Shown here: piece by piece, positions 45,236 to 55,900 of the stretch
How the letters are laid out: the number at the start of each line of letters is the position of its first letter
How positions within the stretch are numbered: position 1 is the stretch's first letter
Notes under the pieces: generated by a model
What the model was told of the DNA's origin: nothing
What the model saw: only the letters and a program-made list of their open reading frames with translations
Databases searched by the model: none
Origin: Luidia sarsii
Taxonomy: Eukaryota > Echinodermata > Asteroidea > Paxillosida > Luidiidae
NCBI GenBank assembly: GCA_949987565.1
Contig: OX465116.1
Location: forward strand, 15,530,909 to 15,594,908
Direction of reading: 5' to 3'
DNA length: 64,000 nt
Translations under genes and position numbers: made by a program

Positions 45236-47481
45236 GAAAACTAACCGCCTGCTTTTTACAAAAGGACATTTTTTTTATGTTGAAGCAATATTATTTTGCA
45301 ATTGTGGCAGACTATGTCATATCACCATCCTCGGTGTAAAGTACATGTATTTATGCACTCCCGTGTTCTGCAATTAGTAAGAGATGATAAGAAATACCAA
45401 ATAATTCTCTTTCAGTTTTTCTTCCATCCCAACAAAATAATATAAACAGGAAACACTTTCAAAATATAAAAACAGGTTGGCCTACCGATGATGAAGAATT
45501 CTTCAATATAGATTGCCACTAAAAGCATGTGTGTCACTGTTGAGGCATTTTAACTCACTTCCTAGTTGATTTTTTTTCTTCAAATGATCTGCTGAGTAGA
45601 GCTTCATCCATGTTGTAAATGAGATTCACCTCTTTCCATTTTAGTATGCTTGAAAACCTTTTTCTACCAACATTCACCCCACATTAATGGACCCTGTTTA
45701 ATATCAGGAAGTATCGATACATTTTAAAATCTCTGAAATGAGGGAACAATTGAAGTAGCTTGTTTTTACAGTTTTCCAAGCTTTGAAGGCCTTGTAGGTT
45801 TTATAACTTGTTTTCTATTATTACTCGACCATATTGTATATTGTACCATACCTGTTAACCAATTTTGTAACTATATTATAAAACAGTATTTTGTATTTTT
45901 CCTTTGTCAATTTCAAGTTGAAATATCTGGACCTTTTTTTTAAAATGAAATATCAGATGAAAATTGCTTGAGCTTTTGAATTGTAATGACTTTGTACACA
46001 ACCTGATGCATTTTTATCAACTGGCACCTTTGGACCATTTTGTACATTTTTCTATTTAGCATTACCTGTGACTTAAATCCTAGGATGTTATACTCAGCAT
46101 GATATATCTGACTCATTCTACTTGCTCGTTAATTTTTTTATATCTGTTTATGTTTGTATTTATTGTTTCATAATATCGCTAATTTTTATTCAGGTACATT
46201 TTAATTTAGGGTCAGGCAACTGATAAGAATTAGGACATTTCTGGTGGGTTTTTTTCAGAGTAAATCATACAGTCTATAGTCAGATCTTACTCACAGATCA
46301 TTCATATTGTATTACATTGAGGAATCAACGTTTATTTTCACTGAAATAAGTAGAATTCCTTGCATATGCGAACTAAATTGATATGCGAACTAAATTTGAG
46401 CACTGGTCTCAAAGACTATCATTCTGAACTTCATTCTTAAAATGAAAGCTGGGGTCTCTTTTCTGTTTATTACCGGACAGTATTCTTCAGATTTTTTCTG
46501 GACCAATTCCATCCAATTTGTTTTGTCAAACTGTTGCTTGAACCTTTATATCTGTTGGATGTCAACCTTTTTTAAAATTCATACATTTCTATTTGTCATT
46601 TCAATTCCTTTGAGACAAATGGGAGGGATATTTTGAAGAATCTTCACAAATTGTGTCAAATGTTGTCATTTTTTGGCAAATGAATTCCATATTTCAGATG
46701 TTAGATTTTCATTTCCTGTTGTGAGTTTTTGTTGTTGAAATTTGTTTTTGTTTTGCTTGATATATCAATAATTCTGCATGTATTCTTGCCTTTGTATTTA
46801 TGTGTAAATGTGGTACCTCTTGTAGTTAGCAAAAAAACGATGAAGAAATTGTTACCCATTATCTGTGCCTTGTTATATTCACGATTATTTCAGCATTTTT
46901 TTTTATAGAAAAGAACTGAAAGCATGGTTCAGTCCAATAATTTGGACAGGTTTTAATTGATTAATCAAGAAACCCTGGATTTTATCAATTTTGTAAAGCT
47001 GTCATTTATAAATCATACTTAGCTTTTGTACTTCAATTTGGTGACATTGTGTAACAAACCAAAGTTCAGACACCCAAAGAAAAAAGCATTTATTTTTCTT
47101 TGAATACGTTAAAACTTTTCATGCTGATAGTCTGCAGACTAATGAAATAACCAAATCAATCCAATTTAATTTGAGATTTCAATGAGTGTATCTTTATATT
47201 GTAAGTGTATGATACTCAACATAAGCTTGCTTCAAAATGTCAATGGCTTTTAAAAGCCAGTTTAAAATGGATATGAATTTTGAATTGCTCAAGTGAATTT
47301 GTTACTGCATGCATTCCAATGTCAAGTATTAAATATAGGCATTGCACATGTTTGTCTCATTTCCATTTTTTCTGTGTCCAATTAAGCAATTAAGTGCAAT
47401 TTATGGGGGAAAAAATCGCATTCGGAAGGGATGAGTTTGCTTTCAGGATTTGTAAGGACTACTGTAGTCCTGTTATCTTTC

Positions 47482-47487
47482 AATAAA
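47482..47487 (+). terminator. Candidate poly(A) signal of the reductase gene
   Basis: AATAAA in tttcaataaaccagtc. This would give a 3' UTR of about 2.75 kb. Other weaker AT-rich signals lie upstream, so the choice is tentative. Confidence 0.4.
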
Positions 47488-47844
47488 CCAGTCCCAGACC
47501 AGTCAAAGTTTTCTTTGGGGGTATTCCCCTAGAAGTTCAGATGACGTCATTTTCTATGCATTATCGCATGGGCCATAGCATGTGATTGTCATAATTTTGC
47601 CATGACGGAACGAACAACGGTACTTGGGTGACCCGGACCACGTGTTTCGATCCTAGCAGAACTCATTGAAAGGCAGTTCGATAACCTTGACCCTAAGGGA
47701 GTTTAGATAATCGCAACTTGTCTGGCCTATCGAAAGGTCAGATTGAGAATGTTTCTTTTCTTTTTGGGGGGAGCAATATGTTCAGGGCCTGGTTTGCCGA
47801 TCTTATCAAGACTTAAATAAATGAAGGTTTAATCATGGATTAAT

Positions 47845-47940
47845 GGAGAAAGGTCCTGCTAGGTTCGAAACGTCGATCAGCCCCCCCCCCCCTTTTAGAT
47901 GTATTTTGGTCGTTAGAGTCGGAAGTTTGCAACATTTTAA
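47845..47940 (+). repeat. Hammerhead-like repeat, plus copy with C-run insertion
   Basis: ggagaaaggtcctgctaggt then tcgaaacgtcgatcag, a run of about 13 C, and the 3' segment (attttggtcgttagagtc, agtttgcaacatttt). Confidence 0.75.
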
Positions 47941-49793
47941 ACAAAAATCCAAGTGAAAAAAGAAAGATTCGTTTTCCCGCGCACGGATTGCATGAATTGA
48001 GCACATGCATGTACGCAAGAAAAAGGAACAAACGCACGTGAAATACAATCAACGAACCATCCATGATTGAACCCTGACATCTGACCAAAGTCAAGCTGAG
48101 TCTGATGTGTCGTCGCAAATACACAAGCCTGGGATATCATTATTATTCCACACGGCTGCATAATACACATGGCGGACATTATTCATAGAGACGTCATACA
48201 AGGTCGCGCCATCATAATTATCCCTCTCTCCCAACCGCTGCATAATGAACACGCCCTAGATGATGAAAATGGCTTCCTGGTGATGTAGTGAGCAGATGCC
48301 ATGTAGCTGGTTGTACTGAGGCAGTCATAAGGTATGTTACTATGTACGTGTGATCGTGTGATCGTGGAGGAAATGGTTCCATACTCCTGCCTGGGGAAGT
48401 GGGTTTGAACTTGACTGGAAAAGACTGCGTGTTATTTACATAGGACCACATTGCGTGTACATTGTACATACACTACACGCGTGTGAATGGTTTATAACGG
48501 GCTACAGTGCAATGTGTAGGCCTACGTACATTTATACATGTACATCAGTACTACAGTACATGTACGCTGTACTGTACTGTAGTGTACACATGTATAGCGT
48601 AGTGTACCGTATTCTACCAAAGTAATTATAATCGTGTATCCTCCAATAACCGGTTTTCGACGATATAAGGACTTTTCTTCAAACTGAACAATGTGGACGA
48701 AAGTATCACACTAAAAGAGGTCTCAGTCACTTTCTCCACACCACAGACTATTAGAATAATCATAGAGAGGGTTGATCAAGCCTGTCATTTCCGTAAGATT
48801 ACCCGGTTTTGTTGACGTCCGCGGCGCACTGCGCAGTAAGCATCGTCACCTATTTTCGTCAGTGGTGTTTAGTAAGGTGTCCCAGTGCAGCCAAACGCAA
48901 AATAAATTCTTAAAATAACTCAAAATGCTGTGTGGCACTGTAAAATTCTTCCCTGTATGTTTTTTTGTGTTCATCTTTGTTTTTGTTTTTCCACACTGCT
49001 TCTAACACTTTCCTCAAATCATTCATAATTTATGCTTAAAACGTATTGGTCTGGTTGATGTCTTCTTTTGTGACGTTTAAAAAAAAATCCACAATCCTCT
49101 TTCTCGCTGCTTCTTCAGTTATGACCTTTCCCAATGTCATTCCAGAGACACATTTCCTCCTTCTTGGTACTTTCTCTAGCTGCCCTTTTATTTTTTTTAT
49201 TTAAAAAAAAAGCCTATTGGGCCATGTTACTTTTTGTCTTTAAATAATAATAAAAAATAAATTGAAAAAAATATATAAGCGAGACGCCCTATAGGAGGCT
49301 CCATAGTTTTTACCCTGAACGGACTGCTTCAAGTTGCGTGATATATTTTTTTTCTACGGATGTTGGGGTTTGTTATGGTATACTCAGATTTTTTTTATGA
49401 CCAACAATAAAGAAAACTGGAGCTTCGAAGCAACTGCCAATTTTGTACCTAGGAAAATAGACCCCAAAAGAGCAACTTTTTGAATCACACGAGTTTGGCC
49501 TACTGGAAAAGCCTTAAATTTCCACATTTTCGGTGACGGACAAGAGCAGGAAACCAACTGTAAGATACGAAGTCTGAGATCGGAGTTGTTTTCATAGTGC
49601 GATATGAGTTAGAAGGCTAAGCGTCGAAAACGTGTAGCGTCGAAAACGGGGGTTCCCACGATACACCTGTACACGGTAAAAGGCCTGCATTGTATCATTT
49701 CATACGGTGTAATAAATGATTCGTGTATGTGTACTTTATACAGTGTACAGTATTACTAAAAAAAAAGCATCATAGATATAACACAAATAATAT

Positions 49794-49941
49794 AGCACAG
49801 GCTAGTCCCACATACTGGGCCGCTAGGAGCTCCCCTTAAACGAGTTTTGAGATTGTCTGTCTATAGCTAGTGCGACAGATAATCTTAAAACTCGTTTAAG
49901 GGGAGCTCCTAGCGGCCCAGTAAGTGGGACTAAGCACAGGC
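49794..49941. mobile_element. 130-bp palindromic MITE with 9-bp target duplication
   Basis: Element 49803-49932 with 59-bp inverted arms (56 of 59 match) starting TAGTCCCAC and ending GTGGGACTA, around a 12-bp centre. Direct repeat AGCACAGGC at 49794-49802 and 49933-49941. A 9-bp target site suggests a Mutator- or Merlin-like transposase acting in trans; the family is not assigned. Confidence 0.92.
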
Positions 49942-50288
49942 AATAATTTTACAGTATGGCATGGGCAGTTGTGGAAAATTCCCAAGGACTTGTTTTCATT
50001 TTGTCATGTGAAGATTACTCTGCTTACAATACTCAGAGGCTATAATATTATCAATTTCATTCTATTTGATAATGATAGCCCTATTAATGTTACTGCACAT
50101 TTTCTGATCATCCATGAATCTTCGATAATTCCACAATGGGAACAACCCTCCAATCTGACTTGATATTGCGATAACTGTATTGCATCTAGGGATGCTGTGT
50201 AAAGAGATGTTAATGAATTATGCAAATGATGGCCTGGGAGACCAGATCATGAATATGCAAACATATGCAAATTAGTTTCACTTCTTGG

Positions 50289-51399
50289 TGTGGGGACACT
50301 GTCGAGCCCGGTAAGTGCGCTCCAGCCTCTTCGATGCCAATCCTCTACAGAGCCCGAAGTGCGCCCTCTCGCGCCGGGGGTGGGTTATGCCAACTCTCGC
50401 CTCCGTGTGCTGGCCGCGTCACTTCGGGCCTAAAACTTGCAGGTAACTTTTCACCTTTTTCTCCCCTTTAGTTTTCTTTTATAAGCCGGCAAGCATCTAC
50501 CGGAAGGCCCATAGAATATATTGAATACTACTTTGTAGTGATCCATCATTTTGTTTGTGTGGTTTATCATCTTTTAAAAAGTTGGTAAATATGCGCTTCC
50601 AACATGGCGCTGTGCCTAGCAACCAGGCGATCCTAGTACTCTCCGTATAATGATAAAACTTTAAGTCCTAGTCCTATTGTATAATCTCGCCCACCTTTGT
50701 CCTGCAATTATTTTCGTCAACTGTAATATGATCCCCAGATGAGTTTATTTAATTACCTTTGGAATTCAGTCCTTCTACAGTCATCTGTAAGCTCGGTACT
50801 TAGTCGTTAATGGCGCCCCTATATTGTATAAGTGTGTAGAGTCTGTAATTTCTATTGAAGCGGGCTTTGCAAAGTTGCAGATAAAGAGTCGGTTATGCCT
50901 ACCTAATTCCTGAAGGTACAGGTTTGCTGTAAAACTGTGTTGCACTGAAGTATATGGCTTTTATGAGTGTATACTCCCTTGCTAGAATAACTTTGATGGA
51001 GCCAAGTGTGGGGCGTTATTCTTGCTTACCGAGATTAGACTTTACCTAGTCCTTTTATTGTTTGATTTATCGTCGTGCGTGTATAGCGACCTTGCATAAA
51101 CCATAGGACCCCTTGACTTGGTTGTTAATTATTTTCGGAAAATACCTTTTATTTTGCCTTGTTATGCGAGTCTGCCTAAGCATATTACTGTATGCCTATA
51201 TTGACTTATGGTTTACTTATGATATTTCCCCTTGTCTTTTATTTTCTTTATTATTGTCATTTGAAATGTATTTTGATGCCAACTCTCGCCTCCGTGTGCT
51301 GGCCGCGTCACTTCGGGCCTAAAACTTGCAGCCGAATAAAACCTCTGGTCAATCCCGAACCCTTGTCTTGAGCGATTTCTTGACTAGCGCCTCCCAACA
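50289..51399 (+). repeat. 5' LTR
   Basis: Starts TGTGGGGACACTG, ends GCCTCCCAACA. Poly(A) signal AATAAA at 51335. Carries a 56-bp direct duplication (50387-50442 and 51276-51331). Candidate start-site region not resolvable by eye. Confidence 0.96.
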
Positions 51400-51417
51400 G
51401 GTGTCAGAAGTGGGATT
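51400..51417 (+). other. Primer binding site, tRNA-Leu type
   Basis: GGTGTCAGAAGTGGGATT starts at the first base after the LTR. It is complementary to the acceptor/T-arm end of typical animal leucine tRNAs (whose complement reads TGGTGTCAGGAGTGGGATT), with one mismatch. The tRNA match is from memory of the tRNA family. Confidence 0.8.
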
Positions 51418-51497
51418 GACCTAGGCTGCAAGTAACGTTAAAAGCACCGGTTCGAGATTGCTTGGTCTCAATACATAACAAATCACAACTCCTACAG

Positions 51498-51618
51498 ATC
51501 CCCTCCAGACAGCCGACCGGCTCCATCCAACTCCCAGATCTCCTTCATACAGCCGACCGGCTCCATCCAATTCCCGGATCTCCTTCAGACAGCCAACCGG
51601 CTCCGCCCAACTCCCGTA
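51498..51618 (+). repeat. Three 39-42-bp tandem units in the retrotransposon leader
   Basis: Units start gatc at 51498, 51537 and 51577 and share cagacagccgaccggctcc and atccaactccc. Directly before the gag ATG; could be part of a packaging or leader structure, which is speculation. Confidence 0.9.
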
Positions 51619-51649
51619 GATCTGAGTGCACTTCGACCCCGAGGTGGCC

Positions 51650-52866
51650 ATGGCAACGACGGTCAAGGTAAAGGATGGGTGCCAGAAGACCTTACGATTT
51701 ACCCTTGTGAAGGGTACCCTTCCCTTGCAGTCGCTGCAGGCATATTTTGAAGGTGCAAGTGGCCTCTCCTACTCTGAGGAAGGGGAGGAGATCGTGTTAC
51801 CCAGAGTAGAGGACACAATCCTGCCCCCAGCCGGAGAGTGGCAGGACCGACTGTACACCGTCCTAATCCGGGAGCGACCTGACGTAAAGTCCCCAATGCC
51901 GGCCGGTATTCCTACCCAGGTGGTGATGGCACCGGAACGCAAGATCCCCATCTTCGAGGGCCGAGACGAATCCTGCGGGAAGTCTATCCCTGTAGACGAG
52001 TTTGTGACAGCAACACATTTGCCTTCGAGCGTTACAATGTCCGAGAGGGGCAGAGGGGCCAGTTTCTTCTGGACTTTCTGCGAGCAGGCCCCAAGGTTGA
52101 GGTCAAGTCCCTACTCTCCAGTGGGAAGACAGTCACCGAGGCTCTGACCTATCTCCGCTCGTCATATGGTGAACCGCTAACGAGTGGCGAACTCCAACGG
52201 AAATTCCTTGGGCGGCGTCAACAAAGGGGAGAGTCAGTCCGTGAATTCGGAGTAGACCTTGAGAAGCTGTTTCATCGCCTGAACAAGAAGGACCCGGGCC
52301 TGTACAAACAACCGGAAGTTATTATCCGAGAGCAGTTTGTCGATGGCATTGCAACAGAGGGTCTCCGTCACTCCTGCAGAGATCTGCTGGACCGAAGTCC
52401 TTCCATTACTTTTGCTGAGCTGAAGGATTGGACCATCAAGAGGGCAGAGAGGGAACAGGCACACTTCAGCGCTGTACATCAAGAGGGGTTTGTGTCCTCT
52501 ATTGCCACAGGAGAAGAGGACCCCGTCAAGAAGCTCGAGGGCCAGATGAGGGTCGTGATGAAGAAACTTGATGCTTTGTCAGCTACTGCTTTTCGTCACC
52601 CTGGTCAACAAAACCCCCATGTGTCCGCCTTTCCACATGGGGCTACTAGCCCGTCTACACCTGCCCCTCCCAGGTGCTACAATTGTGATCAGCCAGGCCA
52701 TTTCGCCCGTGACTGCTGGGCCCCCCGTCGTCCGCAACGTGGCAACTCCAATCGATACTCACGGCCACTGACAAATACCAACCCTTTCCACCCCCCCTCA
52801 ACCACCCCGTCCCCTGCTCATGCAAACCAAGAGAGAGATGTCCCTACCCATTCATCGGGAAACTAG
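51650..52866 (+). pseudogene. gag: Retrotransposon gag with one frame break
   Basis: ATG at 51650 in gccATGG context. The first frame reads to a stop at 52147, but gag-like sequence (FAFERYNVREGQ, FLLDFLRAGPKVEVKSLLS) continues in the -1 frame from about 52003 to the TAG at 52864-52866. The break therefore lies at about 52000-52015, as from a one-base loss (or two-base gain). The C-terminal part carries a single CCHC zinc knuckle (CYNCDQPGHFARDC, 52675-52716), which binds RNA in nucleocapsids. No slippery heptamer is visible at the internal break, so it is more likely a mutation or sequencing error than a programmed shift. About 405 residues in total, usual for the class. Gag would form the intracellular particle. 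Confidence 0.88.
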
Positions 52867-52902
52867 CTCCCCCCACTGTTTCGAGCCAAACTGTGGGAGG
52901 GG
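52857..52902 (+). promoter_or_regulatory. -1 ribosomal frameshift signal between gag and pol
   Basis: Slippery heptamer G GGA AAC (52857-52863), in the gag frame, is immediately followed by the gag stop TAG (52864). Slipping back one base continues directly into the open pol frame. Three bases later a hairpin can form: CTCCCCCCAC (52867-52876) pairs with GTGGGAGGGG (52893-52902) with one mismatch and one G-T pair, and GTTT/AAAC pairs inside. Confidence 0.88.
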
Positions 52903-55900
52903 CCAGTGGAGGCTCTGCGGACATCAGTACAGGGAGATTCGCATCAAAGGCGGCAGCTGCTTGTTTCTCAGTAGATGCAGTGTTTGGTGGCATACATGTG
53001 CCCTGTCTCTTGGACACCGGGTCCATGGTAACGACAATAACTCTGGGCTACTTCGAAGAGCATTTCCATGCGCATGGCACACGACTGAGAAGCGTCCCTG
53101 AGTATTTCCAGCTCCTCTCAGCCAACGGCACAGAGATTCCCTACAAAGGTGTCTTCGAAACCAGCATAACTGTATTCGGACATACCATCGACTCTAGAAT
53201 GGTGTTAGTCATCGAATCTAGTCAGACTTCGGGCTCGACTCCAGGCATCCTGGGAATGAATGTCCTCAAGGAGTGTTGGGATGAGTTCGTTAACCCACAT
53301 GGCGCAGCCCACCTGAAGAAGCTGAGACTCCATGATGATCATCCAGGGTGGGAGGGGACCATGTTTGCTGTCAGCAGGAGGATAGAGTTTACCGCAAACC
53401 CAGATAAGATTTGCCGAGCGCATCTCCTTCGAGGCCCGCCGGTACTCGCACCTGCTGGACGTTTGGTTATTCTGCAGGCCTCAGCCTGTCCGGGACCAGA
53501 CAACATGGAGTACACAGCAGTGCTGGAGTCCGGAGAGTCATCCAACCTGCCTAGCGGTATCCGGGTCAACAGGTCATTCGTCAACATCCATAGAGGAAAG
53601 TTCTTGGTCGGTGTAGTTAACGATACAGACGAGGATATCCTTCTACAAGGACACTCCTGCATTGGCACGCTATACCACGGAGATTCCATAACCTCGTACG
53701 CCGAAGGGGGCCAGCACAGACAGGCGCAGTGCAACTCCATCTCTACATCAGTCAAAGAGACATCCCCACTGTTGCAGTCCCTTGAGCTGGGGGATAGCGT
53801 AACGCCCGACCAGGCAGCAGAGTTTGGACAACTGCTTCAAAAGTACGGCACGGTATTCTCTTTGACGGATGGTGATCTGGGCTACACCGAGACAATCCGA
53901 CATAGGATCGACACGGGCGACACCTCCCCTATCAGACAGAGGTATCGTTCGCTCCCGCCGTCGCAGTACCTAGAGGTGAGGGCACACATCAGAGACCTGC
54001 TAGAGAGAGGGGTAATTCGCGAGAGCTCTAGCCCATGGGCATCTCCCATCGTAGTGGTGCGAAAGAAGGACCAGTCTATACGCTTATGTGTAGACTATCG
54101 TCGCCTGAATAGTGTGACTATCAAGAGCGCTTTTCCGCTACCCCGTATCAACGAGTCTCTACAGGCCCTGGGCAATGCTAAGTACTTTAGCGTCATGGAT
54201 CTCACTTCAGGCTTCTATCAGGTGGCCATGGAAGAGCAGGACATCCCAAAGACGGCTTTCACAACCCCATTTGGACTGTGGGAGTACACCCGTATGCCAT
54301 TTGGGCTATGCAACAGTCCCGCTACGTTCCAGAGGCTGATGCAGCGGTGTTTTGGAGACGAAGCTCTGAACAGCTTACTGATATACCTCGATGATATCAT
54401 AGTATACTCATCTACCTTCGAGGAACATCTTCAGCGCCTGGAAATGGTATTCTCACGACTCCGAGTACATGGTCTTAAGCTAAAGCCGTCTAAGTGTGAC
54501 TTCTTCAAGACCGAAGTCAAGTACCTTGGTCACCTGGTGGCAGCTGGAGAAGGGGTCAAGCCAGACCCAGATAAGATAGCTGTTGTGAAGGACTGGCCCG
54601 AAGCAACTACTGTCACCGAATTACGAGCTTTCCTCGGGTTCACCGGCTTCTTCCGGAAGTTCATCCGTGGGTACTCGAGCGTCACTGCTCCTCTCCTCAG
54701 CTACCTGAAGGGAACGTCACACAAAGGAAAGGTCAAGGACGGAGGTAGGAAGATAGAGCTCGATGAGGCAGCACGTTCGGCGGTGCAGGTCTTGAAATCC
54801 AAGCTAATGGAAGCCCCAGTCTTGAGGTTTGCTGATTTTACCCATCCCTTCATCGTGGAAACAGACGCAAGCAGCAGAGGACTCGGCGCCGTGCTGTCAC
54901 AGCAGATTGATGGGGCGAAGTCAGTCATAGCCTATGCGTCACGAGCACTACGTCCCACAGAGAAGAATGACAGAAACTACTCCGCATTTAAGCTGGAGCT
55001 CTTGGGAGTACGATGGGCTGTCTGCGAAGCGTTTCGGGACTACCTGATGGGAAATAAATGCATCATCCTCACAGACCACAACCCCCTCAAGTACCTGGAC
55101 TCCGCCAATCTAAGCGCGGCCGAGCTAAGATGGGTGCAGCAACTGGCAGCGTTTGACTTCAAGTTGGACTACCGGCCCGGGAAGACGAATCAAGCCCCTG
55201 ATGCATTGTCCCGCCTTCACAAATGCCCAGATGATGAAGTGCCAACATGGCCGCCCATCGAGCTGGTGTCGTCTACAATCCGAGTCACCTGTGGATCAGC
55301 TGTTCTTGCTACAGAGATTCCACCTGTCCTGACTCACCAAATCAGAGTGGGGAGTGATGCTGGGTGTCTGAGTCTACCAGGTTACTCCGCCAAGGCGTTG
55401 CGGGACCTTCAGGATGACGACTTTGTTATCGGTAGGGTTATCCGCTATGTAGAAAGGGGAAGTCGACCATCAAAGGGAGAACGAGAGGATGACCCATCTG
55501 ACGTTGCTTCAATCCTTAAGCATTGGGACCAACTCTTCCTTAAAAACGATGTCCTGTATCGACGTTCAGAATTACAGGGAGATGGTATGTGTGAACGTCT
55601 CGTCTTGCCCGCACGTTTACACGAGGAGGTTCTGACGCTATTCCATGATGATGCTGGTCACTTTGCTGCCAAGCGGACTCTAGGACAACTGCAGCCCCTT
55701 TTCTACTGGCCTCGTATGGCAGCTTCAGTCTCTACTTGGTGTCACCAGTGCGAGAGGTGTGGTATCGGCAAGCGTCCAAATCGCTCCACCCGGCCTCCCC
55801 TTGGGACACTGCGAGCATCAGCACCGCTGGAAATAGTCTCGATGGATTTCACGGTGCTTGAGCGATCAACAGACGGCTACGAGAATGTACTGGTGTTCAC

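Larger units (their letters stand above)
45236..50288 (+). other. 3' UTR remainder and intergenic spacer
   Basis: AT-rich, no convincing exon. The reductase transcript may run to the AATAAA at 47482. After it come a SINE tail fragment (47496), hammerhead-like fragments (47640-47690 minus, 47845-47940 plus), GTAC-rich sequence (48530-48610), a CpG-containing promoter-like patch (48800-48870) and the MITE at 49803. Confidence 0.65.

Noticed and set aside
51626..52147. A 173-codon protein ending at 52147 as the full gag
   Set aside because: Gag-like sequence and the zinc knuckle continue in the neighbouring frame; the end at 52147 is the result of the frame break.
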